Source: an uncultured Psychroserpens sp. (lineage in GTDB: Bacteria; Bacteroidota; Bacteroidia; Flavobacteriales; Flavobacteriaceae). From it: 64,000 nt of DNA. Within the stretch, counting starts at the first letter, position 1; every line of letters starts with the position of its first letter. The notes below the pieces were generated by a model, which did no database searches, was not told where the DNA came from, and was given only the letters and a program-made list of their open reading frames with translations. Of this stretch, positions 20,000 through 29,315 are shown in pieces. Position numbers and translations under genes: made by a program. The stretch is from assembly GCA_947488655.1 (NCBI GenBank), contig CANKZZ010000001.1:668842-732841 (forward strand). Direction: 5' to 3'.

Positions 20000-22633
20000 A
20001 TGATTACAATTAAAAAAAGTTACAGTTTATTACTTCTACTATTGATTTCTGTTTCTTCTATGGTAGCTCAGTCTACTATATCAGGAAAAGTATCTGATGA
20101 TACAGGAATGCCTGTTGGTGGAGTAAATGTCATTCTAAATGGAACTACTCAGGGAGCTGTTTCAGATTTTGATGGAAATTACACCATTACAAACGTTGAA
20201 GATGGAACGTATACCTTAAATGCTACTTACTTGGGGTATTCAAAATTTAGTAAAAGTGTGAGTATAGCAGGTCAAAATATAACAGTTGATATTGTTATGA
20301 GTGAAGATGCAGAGTCTTTAGATCAAGTTATCGTAACAGGTGTTACAAATCCTAAATCTAGAATAGAATCTAGTGTTTCTGTAACTACTATGCGACCTAA
20401 AATTATTGAGCAATCTGCTCCAAGAACTACTGCAGAAATTTTTAGAACAATACCAGGTATTCGTTCAGAGTCTTCAGGTGGTGAAGGTAATTCAAATATA
20501 GCAGTTCGTGGTGTTCCAGTATCGTCTGGTGGATCAAAATATGTACAATTACAAGAAGATGGTTTACCTGTGTTATTATTTGGAGACATGTCATTTGCAA
20601 CCGCAGATATTTTTACTAGATATGATTCAAATATTTCAAGAATAGAAGCGATTAGAGGTGGCTCGGCATCTACATTATCTTCTAATTCTCCTGGAGCTAT
20701 TATTAATTTAATAAGTAAAACAGGTAAAACAGAAGGTGGTTCTATGGGAACTTCATTTGGTTTAGATTATAGTAATTTTAGAACAGATTTTGATTACGGT
20801 GCACCTATAGGTGATGGCCTGTATTTTCATATGGGTGGATTCTATAGAGTAGGTGAAGGTATAAGAGATGCTGGTTACACAGCTAATAACGGTGGACAAT
20901 TTAAGTTTAACATTACTAAGGAATTTGATAAAGGGTACGTTAGATTATACACAAAGTTTTTAAATGATAGAGCAATTTCTTACTTGCCAAACCCAATTCA
21001 AGTAACTGGTACTAATGCAGATCCAACATTTGAAGATGTACCAAATTTTGACGCAAACAGCCAAACATTGCATACACCTTATTTATCTCAAAGCGTTGGT
21101 TTAGGTGCTAATGGTGAGTTAAGACGTTCAAATGTAAGTGATGGTATGAACCCTGTTTCTACATCTGTAGGTATGGAGGCATCTTTTGACTTAGGAGATG
21201 GATTTAAAATTAAAAATAATGGTAGATTCTCTGTAAATAAAGGTGGTTTTAATTCTCCTTTTCCTGCAAGCGTATCTACTGCTTCAGATTTTTTATCTGG
21301 TGGTTTTGCTACAGATAATGGTTATGATTCATTAGTATATGCAAACGGAGATGGTGCAGTAGATGGTAACTCAATTATTGCTCCAGTCGTTCTATTTGAT
21401 ACCCAATTAAATAACTTTAATAATTTTATGAATGATATACGTTTAACTAAATCATTTGATAATTTAGATGTAACTGTAGGTTATTTTAAAGGCATTCAAA
21501 ATGTATCTATGTCTTGGTTATGGAACTCATATTTATTAGAAGCTTCTGGAGATGATGCAAGATTGATTGATGCTCTAGATGCAGGAGGTAACACATTGTC
21601 AGTTAATGGTTTAGTTGGTTATGGCGCAGCATTTTTTGGTAACTGTTGTCAACGTAGCTATGATACAAGATACAATACATCTGCACCTTATTTGGCAGTT
21701 GCTTTAGAGGCGTCCGAAAAATTAAATTTTGATGCAAGTATTCGTTACGATAAAGGTCAAGTAGATGGTACATTTTCTGGTCCAACAACTTCACAATATG
21801 ATATAAATAACGATGGTAACATTTCATTGCCAGAGCAAACAGTACAATCTATAGATTTAGCTAACCCAACAACAGTAGATTACGATTATGATTATGTATC
21901 ATTCTCATTTGGTGCTAATTATTTATTAAAAGATAACGAAGCAATCTTTGCTCGATATAGTAGAGGTGGTTCTGCAAAAGCAGATCGTATCTTGTTTGCT
22001 GGATTAGATTATACAAACAGTGATGCAATAAATGCTTTAGATTTTATCAATCAAGCAGAATTTGGATACAAAAGAGGTTTTGATAAAGGATCACTTTACG
22101 CAACTTTATTCTTTGCAAAAACTGTAGAAGAAGGCGGTTTTGAAGCAACGTCTAACAGTATAATAGAAAACGACTATAAATCTGTAGGTATAGAAATAGA
22201 AGGTTCATATAGATTTAATGATGATTTTGATGTACGTGGAGGATTAACTTTTACAGATGCTCAAATAGACTCTGGAGATAACGAAGGTAATACTCCAAGA
22301 AGACAACCAGATTTTATTTATAATTTAATTCCTACTTATAACTTCGGAAAAACGAACCAAAACGCAATTGGTTTAAGCTTTATAGGACAAAGTAAGGCAT
22401 ATGCACAAGACTCTAATGAGTTAGTATTACCAGGATTTGTAATAGTTAATAGTTTTATTAATATTGGTATTACAGAGAAACTTAATGCTAACCTATCTGC
22501 AAATAACTTATTTGATACGTTAGGTATTACAGAGTCTGAAGAAGGAAGTATTGTAGAAGGACAAACTAATTATTTAAGAGTTAGACCAGTTCCAGGAAGA
22601 TCTATTTCTCTTGGACTTAACTATAGTTTTTAA
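20000..22633 (+). CDS. TonB-dependent outer-membrane receptor, probable sugar importer
   Basis: An 877-residue receptor with a signal peptide (residues 1-23, ending MVAQ), a carboxypeptidase-regulatory-like beta-sandwich (about 24-105), a TonB box region (SLDQVIVTGV), a plug domain and a 22-stranded-type barrel ending in a C-terminal aromatic (LGLNYSF). It takes up substrate across the outer membrane using TonB energy. No SusD partner follows, so it is not a canonical SusCD pair. An exact EF-hand-type loop DINNDGNISLPE sits at residues 601-612, probably binding Ca2+ in an extracellular loop. It is the first gene of the LacI-controlled sugar cluster, followed by a hairpin terminator. Confidence 0.93.
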   Translation: MITIKKSYSLLLLLLISVSSMVAQSTISGKVSDDTGMPVGGVNVILNGTTQGAVSDFDGNYTITNVEDGTYTLNATYLGYSKFSKSVSIAGQNITVDIVMSEDAESLDQVIVTGVTNPKSRIESSVSVTTMRPKIIEQSAPRTTAEIFRTIPGIRSESSGGEGNSNIAVRGVPVSSGGSKYVQLQEDGLPVLLFGDMSFATADIFTRYDSNISRIEAIRGGSASTLSSNSPGAIINLISKTGKTEGGSMGTSFGLDYSNFRTDFDYGAPIGDGLYFHMGGFYRVGEGIRDAGYTANNGGQFKFNITKEFDKGYVRLYTKFLNDRAISYLPNPIQVTGTNADPTFEDVPNFDANSQTLHTPYLSQSVGLGANGELRRSNVSDGMNPVSTSVGMEASFDLGDGFKIKNNGRFSVNKGGFNSPFPASVSTASDFLSGGFATDNGYDSLVYANGDGAVDGNSIIAPVVLFDTQLNNFNNFMNDIRLTKSFDNLDVTVGYFKGIQNVSMSWLWNSYLLEASGDDARLIDALDAGGNTLSVNGLVGYGAAFFGNCCQRSYDTRYNTSAPYLAVALEASEKLNFDASIRYDKGQVDGTFSGPTTSQYDINNDGNISLPEQTVQSIDLANPTTVDYDYDYVSFSFGANYLLKDNEAIFARYSRGGSAKADRILFAGLDYTNSDAINALDFINQAEFGYKRGFDKGSLYATLFFAKTVEEGGFEATSNSIIENDYKSVGIEIEGSYRFNDDFDVRGGLTFTDAQIDSGDNEGNTPRRQPDFIYNLIPTYNFGKTNQNAIGLSFIGQSKAYAQDSNELVLPGFVIVNSFINIGITEKLNANLSANNLFDTLGITESEEGSIVEGQTNYLRVRPVPGRSISLGLNYSF

Positions 22634-22685
22634 TAAATTTTTAAGTGTTGAGAAAATTTATTGAGTTTAGATTGATTTGAGTTTT

Positions 22686-22724
22686 AAAAGAGTCAATGCC
22701 TATTTAAAGCATTGGCTCTTTTTA
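22686..22724 (+). terminator. Intrinsic terminator after the receptor gene
   Basis: AAGAGTCAATGC and GCATTGGCTCTT form a 12-bp stem with one G-T wobble, followed by a T-run. It separates the receptor from the permease; partial read-through would give more receptor than downstream enzymes. Confidence 0.82.
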
Positions 22725-22745
22725 ACTAAAAATTTTAATTAAATT

Positions 22746-22757
22746 AGTTAGCTAACT
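22746..22757. promoter_or_regulatory. 12-bp palindrome upstream of the permease gene
   Basis: AGTTAGCTAACT is a perfect palindrome ending 19 bases before the permease ATG and unlike the LacI operators. It could be a second regulator's site or chance. Confidence 0.3.
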
Positions 22758-22776
22758 GTATAAAAAAATCACAAAA

Positions 22777-24081
22777 ATGATAAAGAAACCAAAATTAAGC
22801 TTCTGGCAAATTTTAAATATGAATGTTGGGTTTTTTGGGATTCAATATAGTTTTGGTTTACAACAAAGTGCTGTAACGCCAATTTATGATTTTTTAGGAG
22901 CCAGTCCAGATCAAATTCCAATATTACATCTTGCAGGTCCTGTAACAGGATTACTGGTGCAACCAATAATTGGAGCATTAAGTGATAAAACTTGGAGCCC
23001 AAGATTTGGAAGACGTAAACCATACTTCTTAATTGGAGCTATTCTTTGTGGTTTGACGTTATTAGCCTTCCCATTTAGTAGTTCTCTATGGATGGCTGCA
23101 GGATTATTATGGATTTTAGATGCAGGAAATAATACAGCAATGGAGCCATACCGAGCACTTATTGCAGATAAGCTAGATGATGAACAGCAACCCTTAGGTT
23201 TTCAAATGCAAAGCTTTTTCACAGGTTTAGGTCAAGTTTTGGCTAATCTATCATTATTTATATTTCCACTAATTTTTATAGGTTCAACTGGTACATTACC
23301 AACTTGGGTATATGCATCTTTCTTTTTAGGAGCATTTTGCTCAATAGCGACTATTTTGTGGAGCATTAGTAAAACTAAAGAAATCCCTCCAACAGATGAA
23401 GAATTAGCAAAACTTAGAAGTGAAAAAAGAAGTGTTTTAGGTCCCTTAGTAGAAATTTTTTCAGCAATAAAAGACATGCCAAAAGTTATGTGGCAATTAG
23501 CATTAGTGTATTTGTTTCAATGGTATGCATTATTTTGTTATTGGCAAAACTCATCAAAAAGTGTGGCACTTTCTGTCTGGAATGCAACACCAGATAATAA
23601 AGAAGCATATAGTCAAGCAGTGAGTTGGACGGGATTGGTAAATGGTTGGTACAACGTGGTAACATTTCTAGTAGCCTTTGCTCTGGTTGGTTTTGCGAAA
23701 AAATACAGTGCTAAAAAAGTACATGCGTTTTGTTTAGTAATAGCTGCTCTTGGATTTTTAGCATTTCCGCATATAGAAAATAAAAATCTATTGTTTTTCG
23801 CAATTACCGGTTTTGGTATTGGTTGGGCAAGTATGATGGGTATACCTTATTTAATGGTAGTATCAGATATTCCTAAAGAACGCTATGGTGTTTATATGGG
23901 TATAATTAATATGATGATTGTAATCCCTATGATTTTTCAAACTCTAACTTTTGGTTTTGTTTTAAAACATTTTTTAAACAACGATCCCAGAAATGCAATA
24001 ACATTTGCAGGAGTATTGCTTTTAATAGCTACAGTTTGTACACTTTTAATAAAAACAAAAAAAACGGTAGTCAATGACTAA
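22777..24081 (+). CDS. SLC45/SUT-type MFS sugar permease
   Basis: A 434-residue inner-membrane transporter with 12 predicted helices. The N-terminal pattern ([16 protein letters not shown], then [23 protein letters not shown] and FGRRKPY) is that of the glycoside-cation symporter branch related to plant sucrose carriers and Xanthomonas SuxC. Proton-coupled uptake of a disaccharide, most simply sucrose, is the likely role. The gene overlaps the next one by 8 bp, indicating translational coupling with the glycosidase. Confidence 0.92.
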   Translation: MIKKPKLSFWQILNMNVGFFGIQYSFGLQQSAVTPIYDFLGASPDQIPILHLAGPVTGLLVQPIIGALSDKTWSPRFGRRKPYFLIGAILCGLTLLAFPFSSSLWMAAGLLWILDAGNNTAMEPYRALIADKLDDEQQPLGFQMQSFFTGLGQVLANLSLFIFPLIFIGSTGTLPTWVYASFFLGAFCSIATILWSISKTKEIPPTDEELAKLRSEKRSVLGPLVEIFSAIKDMPKVMWQLALVYLFQWYALFCYWQNSSKSVALSVWNATPDNKEAYSQAVSWTGLVNGWYNVVTFLVAFALVGFAKKYSAKKVHAFCLVIAALGFLAFPHIENKNLLFFAITGFGIGWASMMGIPYLMVVSDIPKERYGVYMGIINMMIVIPMIFQTLTFGFVLKHFLNNDPRNAITFAGVLLLIATVCTLLIKTKKTVVND

Positions 24082-25246
24082 TATATATGATAAATCCATA
24101 GAGTTACTAGTAAAATGTTCTTCTACGGAAGGGTTTTTGGCCAGTGCTCAAGACATTTCAAATTATAAAAGAGTTTGGGCTAGAGATGGTGTTATTTGCG
24201 GTTTGGCTGCATTAGCATCAAAAGATGATCGCCTTATAAATACGTTTAAGAAAACATTAGAAACGCTTGCAAATAACCAACATAAGATAGGAACTATACC
24301 ATCTAATGTTGGCATAGGTAAGGAAAATTCAGATGTAAGTTATGGTGGCTTGGCAGGTAGAGTGGATGCTGTTACATGGTTTATAATTGGTGTTTGCCAA
24401 TATGCCCAGCATACAAAAAATGATGCATTTGTGGTCAAATATAAAAATCACATAGACAAGTGTTTATCTTTATTAGATGCCTGGGAGTTTAACAATAAAC
24501 ATTTATTATATGTACCACTATCTGGTAATTGGGCAGATGAGTATATTACAGATGGTTATGTTCTTTATGATCAATTGCTGCGTCTTTGGGCATTGAGAAG
24601 TTATAACGTTTTTGAAAAAAGCACAAGTATTTCAGAAAAAATAAAAAATATTACAACTCAAATTGAAATCAATTTTTTTCCTAATTCTAGCGGAGAAAAA
24701 TTTCATGAACGTGCTTATTCTGAAGTAAAATTTAATCAATATTTACCCTGTTCGTTTTCACCATCTGGTTATAAAACACAATATGATGCTTTTGCAAATG
24801 CATTGTCATTATTACTAGATATTGGAGATAGCGACTTTCAAAAAAAGCAAATAGAGTTTTCATATGATTTAGCATCAAGTACTAAATTAGGCTTAGTACC
24901 AGCATTTTGGCCACCAATAAAAGAAAATGATGAACATTGGAGCTTGCTTAAGGATAATTGTAAGTATGAGTTTAGAAATTATCCCTATGAGTTTCATAAT
25001 GGTGGGAGTTGGGCTATGGTTAATGGTTTTTTTGGTTTGGCATTACATGCTAAAGAAGAACACAAAAAGGCTGAAATTATACTTCAAAAAGTAAATGCCT
25101 CTAATGAGATGGCATCATTCTCTTTTTACGAAAATTTCAATACTCAAACTCAAGCTCCAAACGGTGTGCCATATTGTGCATGGAGTGCAGCAGCAGGAGT
25201 ACTGCTGCATCAAACTAGAAATAACAATTTTAAAATATTAGTTTAA
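24074..25246 (+). CDS. Cytoplasmic (alpha/alpha)6-barrel glycosidase-like protein, possible sucrose hydrolase
   Basis: A 390-residue protein with no signal peptide, so it acts on imported sugar. It resembles the catalytic barrel shared by glycogen-debranching amylo-alpha-1,6-glucosidases and GH100 neutral invertases: an early WARDGVICGLAAL segment, then NWADEYITDGYVLYDQLLR (about residues 155-173) with acidic residues suitable for catalysis, and a late GGSWAMVNGFFGLAL helix. It is much shorter than a debranching enzyme. Between a SUT-type permease and a PfkB kinase, an invertase-like role is the best inference, but maltose- or glucan-cleaving activity is possible. It starts inside the permease gene (8-bp overlap). 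Confidence 0.75.
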   Translation: MTNIYDKSIELLVKCSSTEGFLASAQDISNYKRVWARDGVICGLAALASKDDRLINTFKKTLETLANNQHKIGTIPSNVGIGKENSDVSYGGLAGRVDAVTWFIIGVCQYAQHTKNDAFVVKYKNHIDKCLSLLDAWEFNNKHLLYVPLSGNWADEYITDGYVLYDQLLRLWALRSYNVFEKSTSISEKIKNITTQIEINFFPNSSGEKFHERAYSEVKFNQYLPCSFSPSGYKTQYDAFANALSLLLDIGDSDFQKKQIEFSYDLASSTKLGLVPAFWPPIKENDEHWSLLKDNCKYEFRNYPYEFHNGGSWAMVNGFFGLALHAKEEHKKAEIILQKVNASNEMASFSFYENFNTQTQAPNGVPYCAWSAAAGVLLHQTRNNNFKILV

Positions 25247-25247
25247 T

Positions 25248-26177
25248 TTGAAAACTATAGATATAATAAGTGTTGGAGAGGTTTTAATTGACTTTATAGG
25301 TCATGAAGTTAATACATCAATTAGCAGAACTAAGAATTACCATCGTTTTTTAGGAGGATCACCAACAAATGTTGCTGTAAATGCATCAAGATTGGGTTTA
25401 AAATCTTGTTTAGTCGCTTCATGTGGTCAGGATGGGTTAGGAGATTATATATCAAGAAAATTGAAAAAAAATAATGTCGATGTATCATGTTTAAGAAGAT
25501 GTGAATATGAACCTACATCTGTAATTTTTGTTTCAAAATCGACCGAAACTCCTGAATTTATACCTTTTAGAGAAGCCGACTGTAAGATTTTAAAGCATCA
25601 ATTACTGGATGAAAAAATTTCAACTGCGAAAATTTTTCACACAACATGTTTTGCATTAAGCAAAAACCCAGCAAGAAATACAATATTAGAGAGATCTCAA
25701 AAAGCTAAAGAATTGGGTTTGAGATTGAGTATTGATATTAATTTTTCTGAAAAAATATGGCCAGATAGAAAAGAGGCCAAAAGTGTGTTGAAAGATTATT
25801 TGTCTAACGACCCTTTAGTTAAATTGAGTGAAGACGACTGCTATAGGTTATTTGCCGAAGTAAAATCTGAAGATTATATTTTTGATTACTTTCATAATCT
25901 TGGAGCAACCACGATTTGTTTAACTAAAGGCAAAAATGGTGTAGTAGTCTCAGATAAAAACGAAGGTTTGTTCTTTCAAAAAGCTATTGAAATCAAGAAG
26001 GTTAAAGATGCAACTGGTGCTGGAGATGCCTTTTGGACAGGTTTTCTATTTGCACAAATACAAAACAAAAGCTTGGAAGAGAGTATTACAATTGCCCAAA
26101 AACTTGCAGCTATTAAATTGCAAAATGTGGGTAGATTGCCTGATAAAATTGATATAAATAAAATAATATTAGGTTAA
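25248..26177 (+). CDS. PfkB-family sugar kinase, probable fructokinase
   Basis: A 309-residue ribokinase-fold enzyme. The N-terminal GEVLIDF motif, the glycine-rich GGSPTNVAVNASRLG and the C-terminal DATGAGDAFWTGF (catalytic Asp, anion hole) are all present. Phosphorylation of fructose released by the upstream glycosidase fits the context; a related ketose is not excluded. The start must be TTG 25248, one base after the previous stop: the conserved first strand begins only a few residues later and no ATG is available. It is the last gene of the sugar operon. Confidence 0.92.
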   Translation: MKTIDIISVGEVLIDFIGHEVNTSISRTKNYHRFLGGSPTNVAVNASRLGLKSCLVASCGQDGLGDYISRKLKKNNVDVSCLRRCEYEPTSVIFVSKSTETPEFIPFREADCKILKHQLLDEKISTAKIFHTTCFALSKNPARNTILERSQKAKELGLRLSIDINFSEKIWPDRKEAKSVLKDYLSNDPLVKLSEDDCYRLFAEVKSEDYIFDYFHNLGATTICLTKGKNGVVVSDKNEGLFFQKAIEIKKVKDATGAGDAFWTGFLFAQIQNKSLEESITIAQKLAAIKLQNVGRLPDKIDINKIILG

Positions 26178-26274
26178 TTTTACACCAATAAAGTCTATTT
26201 TTTTCACTTGTTAAAAGTTTGATAAATACTTTTACTCTCTAGTGTTTTTAAACACATCTTTCTCATAAAACACG

Positions 26275-26282
26275 TACATTTG
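26275..26282 (+). promoter_or_regulatory. Probable -7 element (TACATTTG) for maeB
   Basis: TACATTTG matches TAnnTTTG 42 bp upstream of the maeB ATG. No exact -33 TTG is present at the usual spacing. Confidence 0.55.
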
Positions 26283-26324
26283 TATTTAGTTTTTTAATAT
26301 AAACTAATTAATAATACCTAGTAT

Positions 26325-28607
26325 ATGAGCAAGCAAAGTAAACGTAGAGAAGCATTAGTTTATCACGCTAAACCAACTCCAGGGAAAATTCAAGTTGTCC
26401 CAACAAAAAAATATGCAACACAAAGAGATTTGTCATTAGCGTATTCACCTGGTGTTGCAGAGCCTTGTTTAGAGATTGAAAAAGATAAAAAAAACGCCTA
26501 TAAATATACAGCAAAAGGTAATTTGGTTGCTGTAATATCTAACGGAACTGCAGTATTAGGGTTAGGTAATATTGGTCCTGAAGCATCCAAACCAGTTATG
26601 GAAGGTAAAGGTTTGCTATTTAAAATATTTGCAGATATTGATGTTTTTGACATAGAAGTTGATACAGAAAACATTGAAGAATTTATTCAAACCGTAAAGA
26701 TGATTGCGCCAACGTTTGGTGGTATTAATCTTGAAGATATTAAAGCTCCTGAGGCTTTTGAAATAGAACGTCGTCTTAAAGAGGAGCTAGATATTCCTGT
26801 GATGCACGATGATCAACATGGTACAGCAATTATATCTGCTGCTGCACTTTTAAATGCTTTAGAAATTGCAGAAAAAAAGATTGAAGATGTTAAGATTGTA
26901 ATTAGTGGAGCAGGTGCTGCTGCGATTTCTTGTTCTCGATTGTATCAAGCTTGTGGTGCAAAACGAGAGAACATGGTCATGTGTGATAGTAAAGGTGTTA
27001 TAAGAGATGATCGTCAAAATTTAACTAAGGAAAAAGCAGAATTTGCAACACATAGAAAAATAGATACTTTAGATGAGGCTATGCAAGATGCAGATGTCTT
27101 TATTGGGTTGTCTATGGCAGATATTGTAGAGCCATCAATGTTAAAAAAGATGGCTGCAAATCCTATTGTATTTGCAATGGCAAATCCAGATCCTGAGATA
27201 AAATATGATCTGGCCATAGATACTCGAGATGATATCATAATGGCAACAGGAAGAAGTGATCATCCTAACCAGGTAAATAACGTGCTCGGATTTCCTTTTA
27301 TATTTAGAGGAGCGTTAGACGTACGTGCTACAAAAATAAATGAAGCCATGAAAATGGCAGCAGTATTTGCTCTAGCAGAATTAGCGAAACAACCCGTACC
27401 AGAGCAAGTAAATATTGCCTATGGAGAAACTCGTTTAACATTTGGTAGAGATTATATTATACCTAAACCTTTTGATCCACGATTAATTGCTGAAGTGCCA
27501 CCAGCAGTTGCAAAAGCAGCTATGGAAAGTGGTGTGGCCACAGAGCCTATTGAAGATTGGGATAAGTATAAGGATGAACTTTTAGAGCGTTTAGGGTCTG
27601 ATAATAAGATTGTTAGACTATTGTTAAATAGAGCAAAACTTAACCCAAAACGCGTAGTATATGCAGAAGCAGATCATCTAGATGTTCTTAAGGCAGCTCA
27701 AATTGTATATGACGAAGGTATCGCTATACCTATATTATTGGGTCGTCGTCAAACAATTGTTAGATTAATGGAAGAGATTGAGTTTGATGCAGATATTGAA
27801 ATAATTGATCCAAAATCTGATGAGGAAGAAGAGAGAAAAAATCAATATGCAAAAGTCTATTGGGAACAGCGTAGACGTAAAGGTGTAACGCTATATTCCG
27901 CAGAAAGAATCATGCGAGAACGTAATTACTATGCAGCAATGATGGTAAATATTGGCGATGCAGATGCGCTGATTTCTGGTTATGCAAGAAGTTACCCACT
28001 GGTAGTAAAACCAATGTTAGAGCTTATTGGTTTGGCTCCTGGTTCTACAAGAGCAGCAACCACAAATGTGATGATGACTCAGAGAGGACCAATGTTTTTG
28101 AGCGATACATCAATAAATGTTAATCCATCTGCAAACGATTTAACGAGGATTGCTCAAATGACAGCAGGTGTGGTTAAAATGTTTGGTATGGAACCTGTCA
28201 TGGCAATGATATCTTATTCTAATTTTGGCTCTTCTAAAAACCAAACTGCTGTAAAGGTGAGAGAAGCAGTTGAGTATTTGCATAAGAGACATCCAGATTT
28301 AATTGTTGATGGTGAGTTGCAAACAGATTTTGCACTTAATAGAGAATTGTTAGAAGAGACATTTCCGTTTTCAAAATTAGCAGGAAAAAAGGTAAATACG
28401 CTTATTTTTCCTAATCTAGAATCTGCTAATATTACATATAAATTATTGAAAGAACTTAATAAAGCCGACTCTATTGGACCTATTATGATGGGTATGAAAA
28501 AACCTGTACATATCTTGCAACTTCACGCAAGTGTAGATGAAATTGTAAATATGACTGCAATAGCTGTTATTGACGCACAACAAAAAGGAAAGTTGTTAAG
28601 TAATTAA
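26325..28607 (+). CDS. maeB: NADP-dependent malic enzyme with phosphotransacetylase-like domain
   Basis: Decarboxylates malate to pyruvate while reducing NADP+. The 760 residues divide into a malic enzyme part (about 1-430, with SYGVAEP-like [10 protein letters not shown], the metal-binding MHDDQHGTA and a nucleotide fold VISGAGAAA) and a C-terminal phosphate acetyl/butyryltransferase-like part (about 435-760), the normal layout of bacterial MaeB. In this family the second domain is generally allosteric, sensing acetyl-CoA. It precedes ruvA, which has its own promoter. Confidence 0.97.
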   Translation: MSKQSKRREALVYHAKPTPGKIQVVPTKKYATQRDLSLAYSPGVAEPCLEIEKDKKNAYKYTAKGNLVAVISNGTAVLGLGNIGPEASKPVMEGKGLLFKIFADIDVFDIEVDTENIEEFIQTVKMIAPTFGGINLEDIKAPEAFEIERRLKEELDIPVMHDDQHGTAIISAAALLNALEIAEKKIEDVKIVISGAGAAAISCSRLYQACGAKRENMVMCDSKGVIRDDRQNLTKEKAEFATHRKIDTLDEAMQDADVFIGLSMADIVEPSMLKKMAANPIVFAMANPDPEIKYDLAIDTRDDIIMATGRSDHPNQVNNVLGFPFIFRGALDVRATKINEAMKMAAVFALAELAKQPVPEQVNIAYGETRLTFGRDYIIPKPFDPRLIAEVPPAVAKAAMESGVATEPIEDWDKYKDELLERLGSDNKIVRLLLNRAKLNPKRVVYAEADHLDVLKAAQIVYDEGIAIPILLGRRQTIVRLMEEIEFDADIEIIDPKSDEEEERKNQYAKVYWEQRRRKGVTLYSAERIMRERNYYAAMMVNIGDADALISGYARSYPLVVKPMLELIGLAPGSTRAATTNVMMTQRGPMFLSDTSINVNPSANDLTRIAQMTAGVVKMFGMEPVMAMISYSNFGSSKNQTAVKVREAVEYLHKRHPDLIVDGELQTDFALNRELLEETFPFSKLAGKKVNTLIFPNLESANITYKLLKELNKADSIGPIMMGMKKPVHILQLHASVDEIVNMTAIAVIDAQQKGKLLSN

Positions 28608-28635
28608 GCAGAGTGTATTACCAAAGTAATCGCCT

Positions 28636-28664
28636 TTGTAATGCAAATAATTTTATTACATTTG
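28636..28664 (+). promoter_or_regulatory. Complete Bacteroidota-type promoter for ruvA-sprA
   Basis: TTG at 28636-28638, an 18-base spacer and TACATTTG at 28657-28664. Both elements fit the consensus, making this the clearest promoter in the window. The 5' leader to the ruvA ATG would be about 60 bases. Confidence 0.75.
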
Positions 28665-28730
28665 AGTTTTCAATCTTAAATTTAAAATAGAGCCTCTATT
28701 TTACATTTTTAGATCAAACCCAAATGAGTA

Positions 28731-29312
28731 ATGATTACACATATTCAAGGTAAATTAGTTGAGAAGAATCCAACAGATGTTGTAATAGATTGTAATGGTG
28801 TTGGTTACTTTTTAAACATTTCATTGCATACATTTTCTCAAATTCCAGATCAAGAAGCACTCAAACTTTATACACATTTAATTGTACGAGAAGATTCTCA
28901 TACCCTTTATGGATTCTCATCTATTTCAGAGCGTGAAATTTTTAAACTTTTATTATCTGTTAGTGGTATAGGAGCTAATACAGCGCGTACAATGCTATCG
29001 TCATTATCACCACAGCAAGTAAAAGAAGGTATCGCACATGGTGATGTTGCATTAATTCAATCTATAAAGGGTATTGGAGCCAAAACAGCAGCACGTGTAA
29101 TTTTAGACTTAAAAGATAAAGTGCTTAAAGTGTATGATATTGACGAAGTTTCTGTTAATAAAAACAATACGAACAAAGATGAAGCGTTATCAGCTTTAGA
29201 AGTTTTAGGATTTGCAAAAAAACAAGCTGAGCGTGTTGTAGATAAAATTGTGTCAAAACAACCAGATGCAACCGTAGAAAACATAATTAAGGAAGCTTTA
29301 AAAAACTTATAA
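28731..29312 (+). CDS. ruvA: Holliday junction DNA-binding protein RuvA
   Basis: The tetrameric protein that binds four-way junctions and loads RuvB. The N-terminal OB fold (MITHIQGKLVEKNP...), two helix-hairpin-helix motifs (LLSVSGIGANTARTML and IQSIKGIGAKTAARVI) and a C-terminal RuvB-contact domain (DEALSALEVLGFAKKQAER) make up the full 193 residues. sprA begins three bases after its stop, so ruvA and sprA are co-transcribed. Confidence 0.98.
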   Translation: MITHIQGKLVEKNPTDVVIDCNGVGYFLNISLHTFSQIPDQEALKLYTHLIVREDSHTLYGFSSISEREIFKLLLSVSGIGANTARTMLSSLSPQQVKEGIAHGDVALIQSIKGIGAKTAARVILDLKDKVLKVYDIDEVSVNKNNTNKDEALSALEVLGFAKKQAERVVDKIVSKQPDATVENIIKEALKNL

Positions 29313-29315
29313 AAT

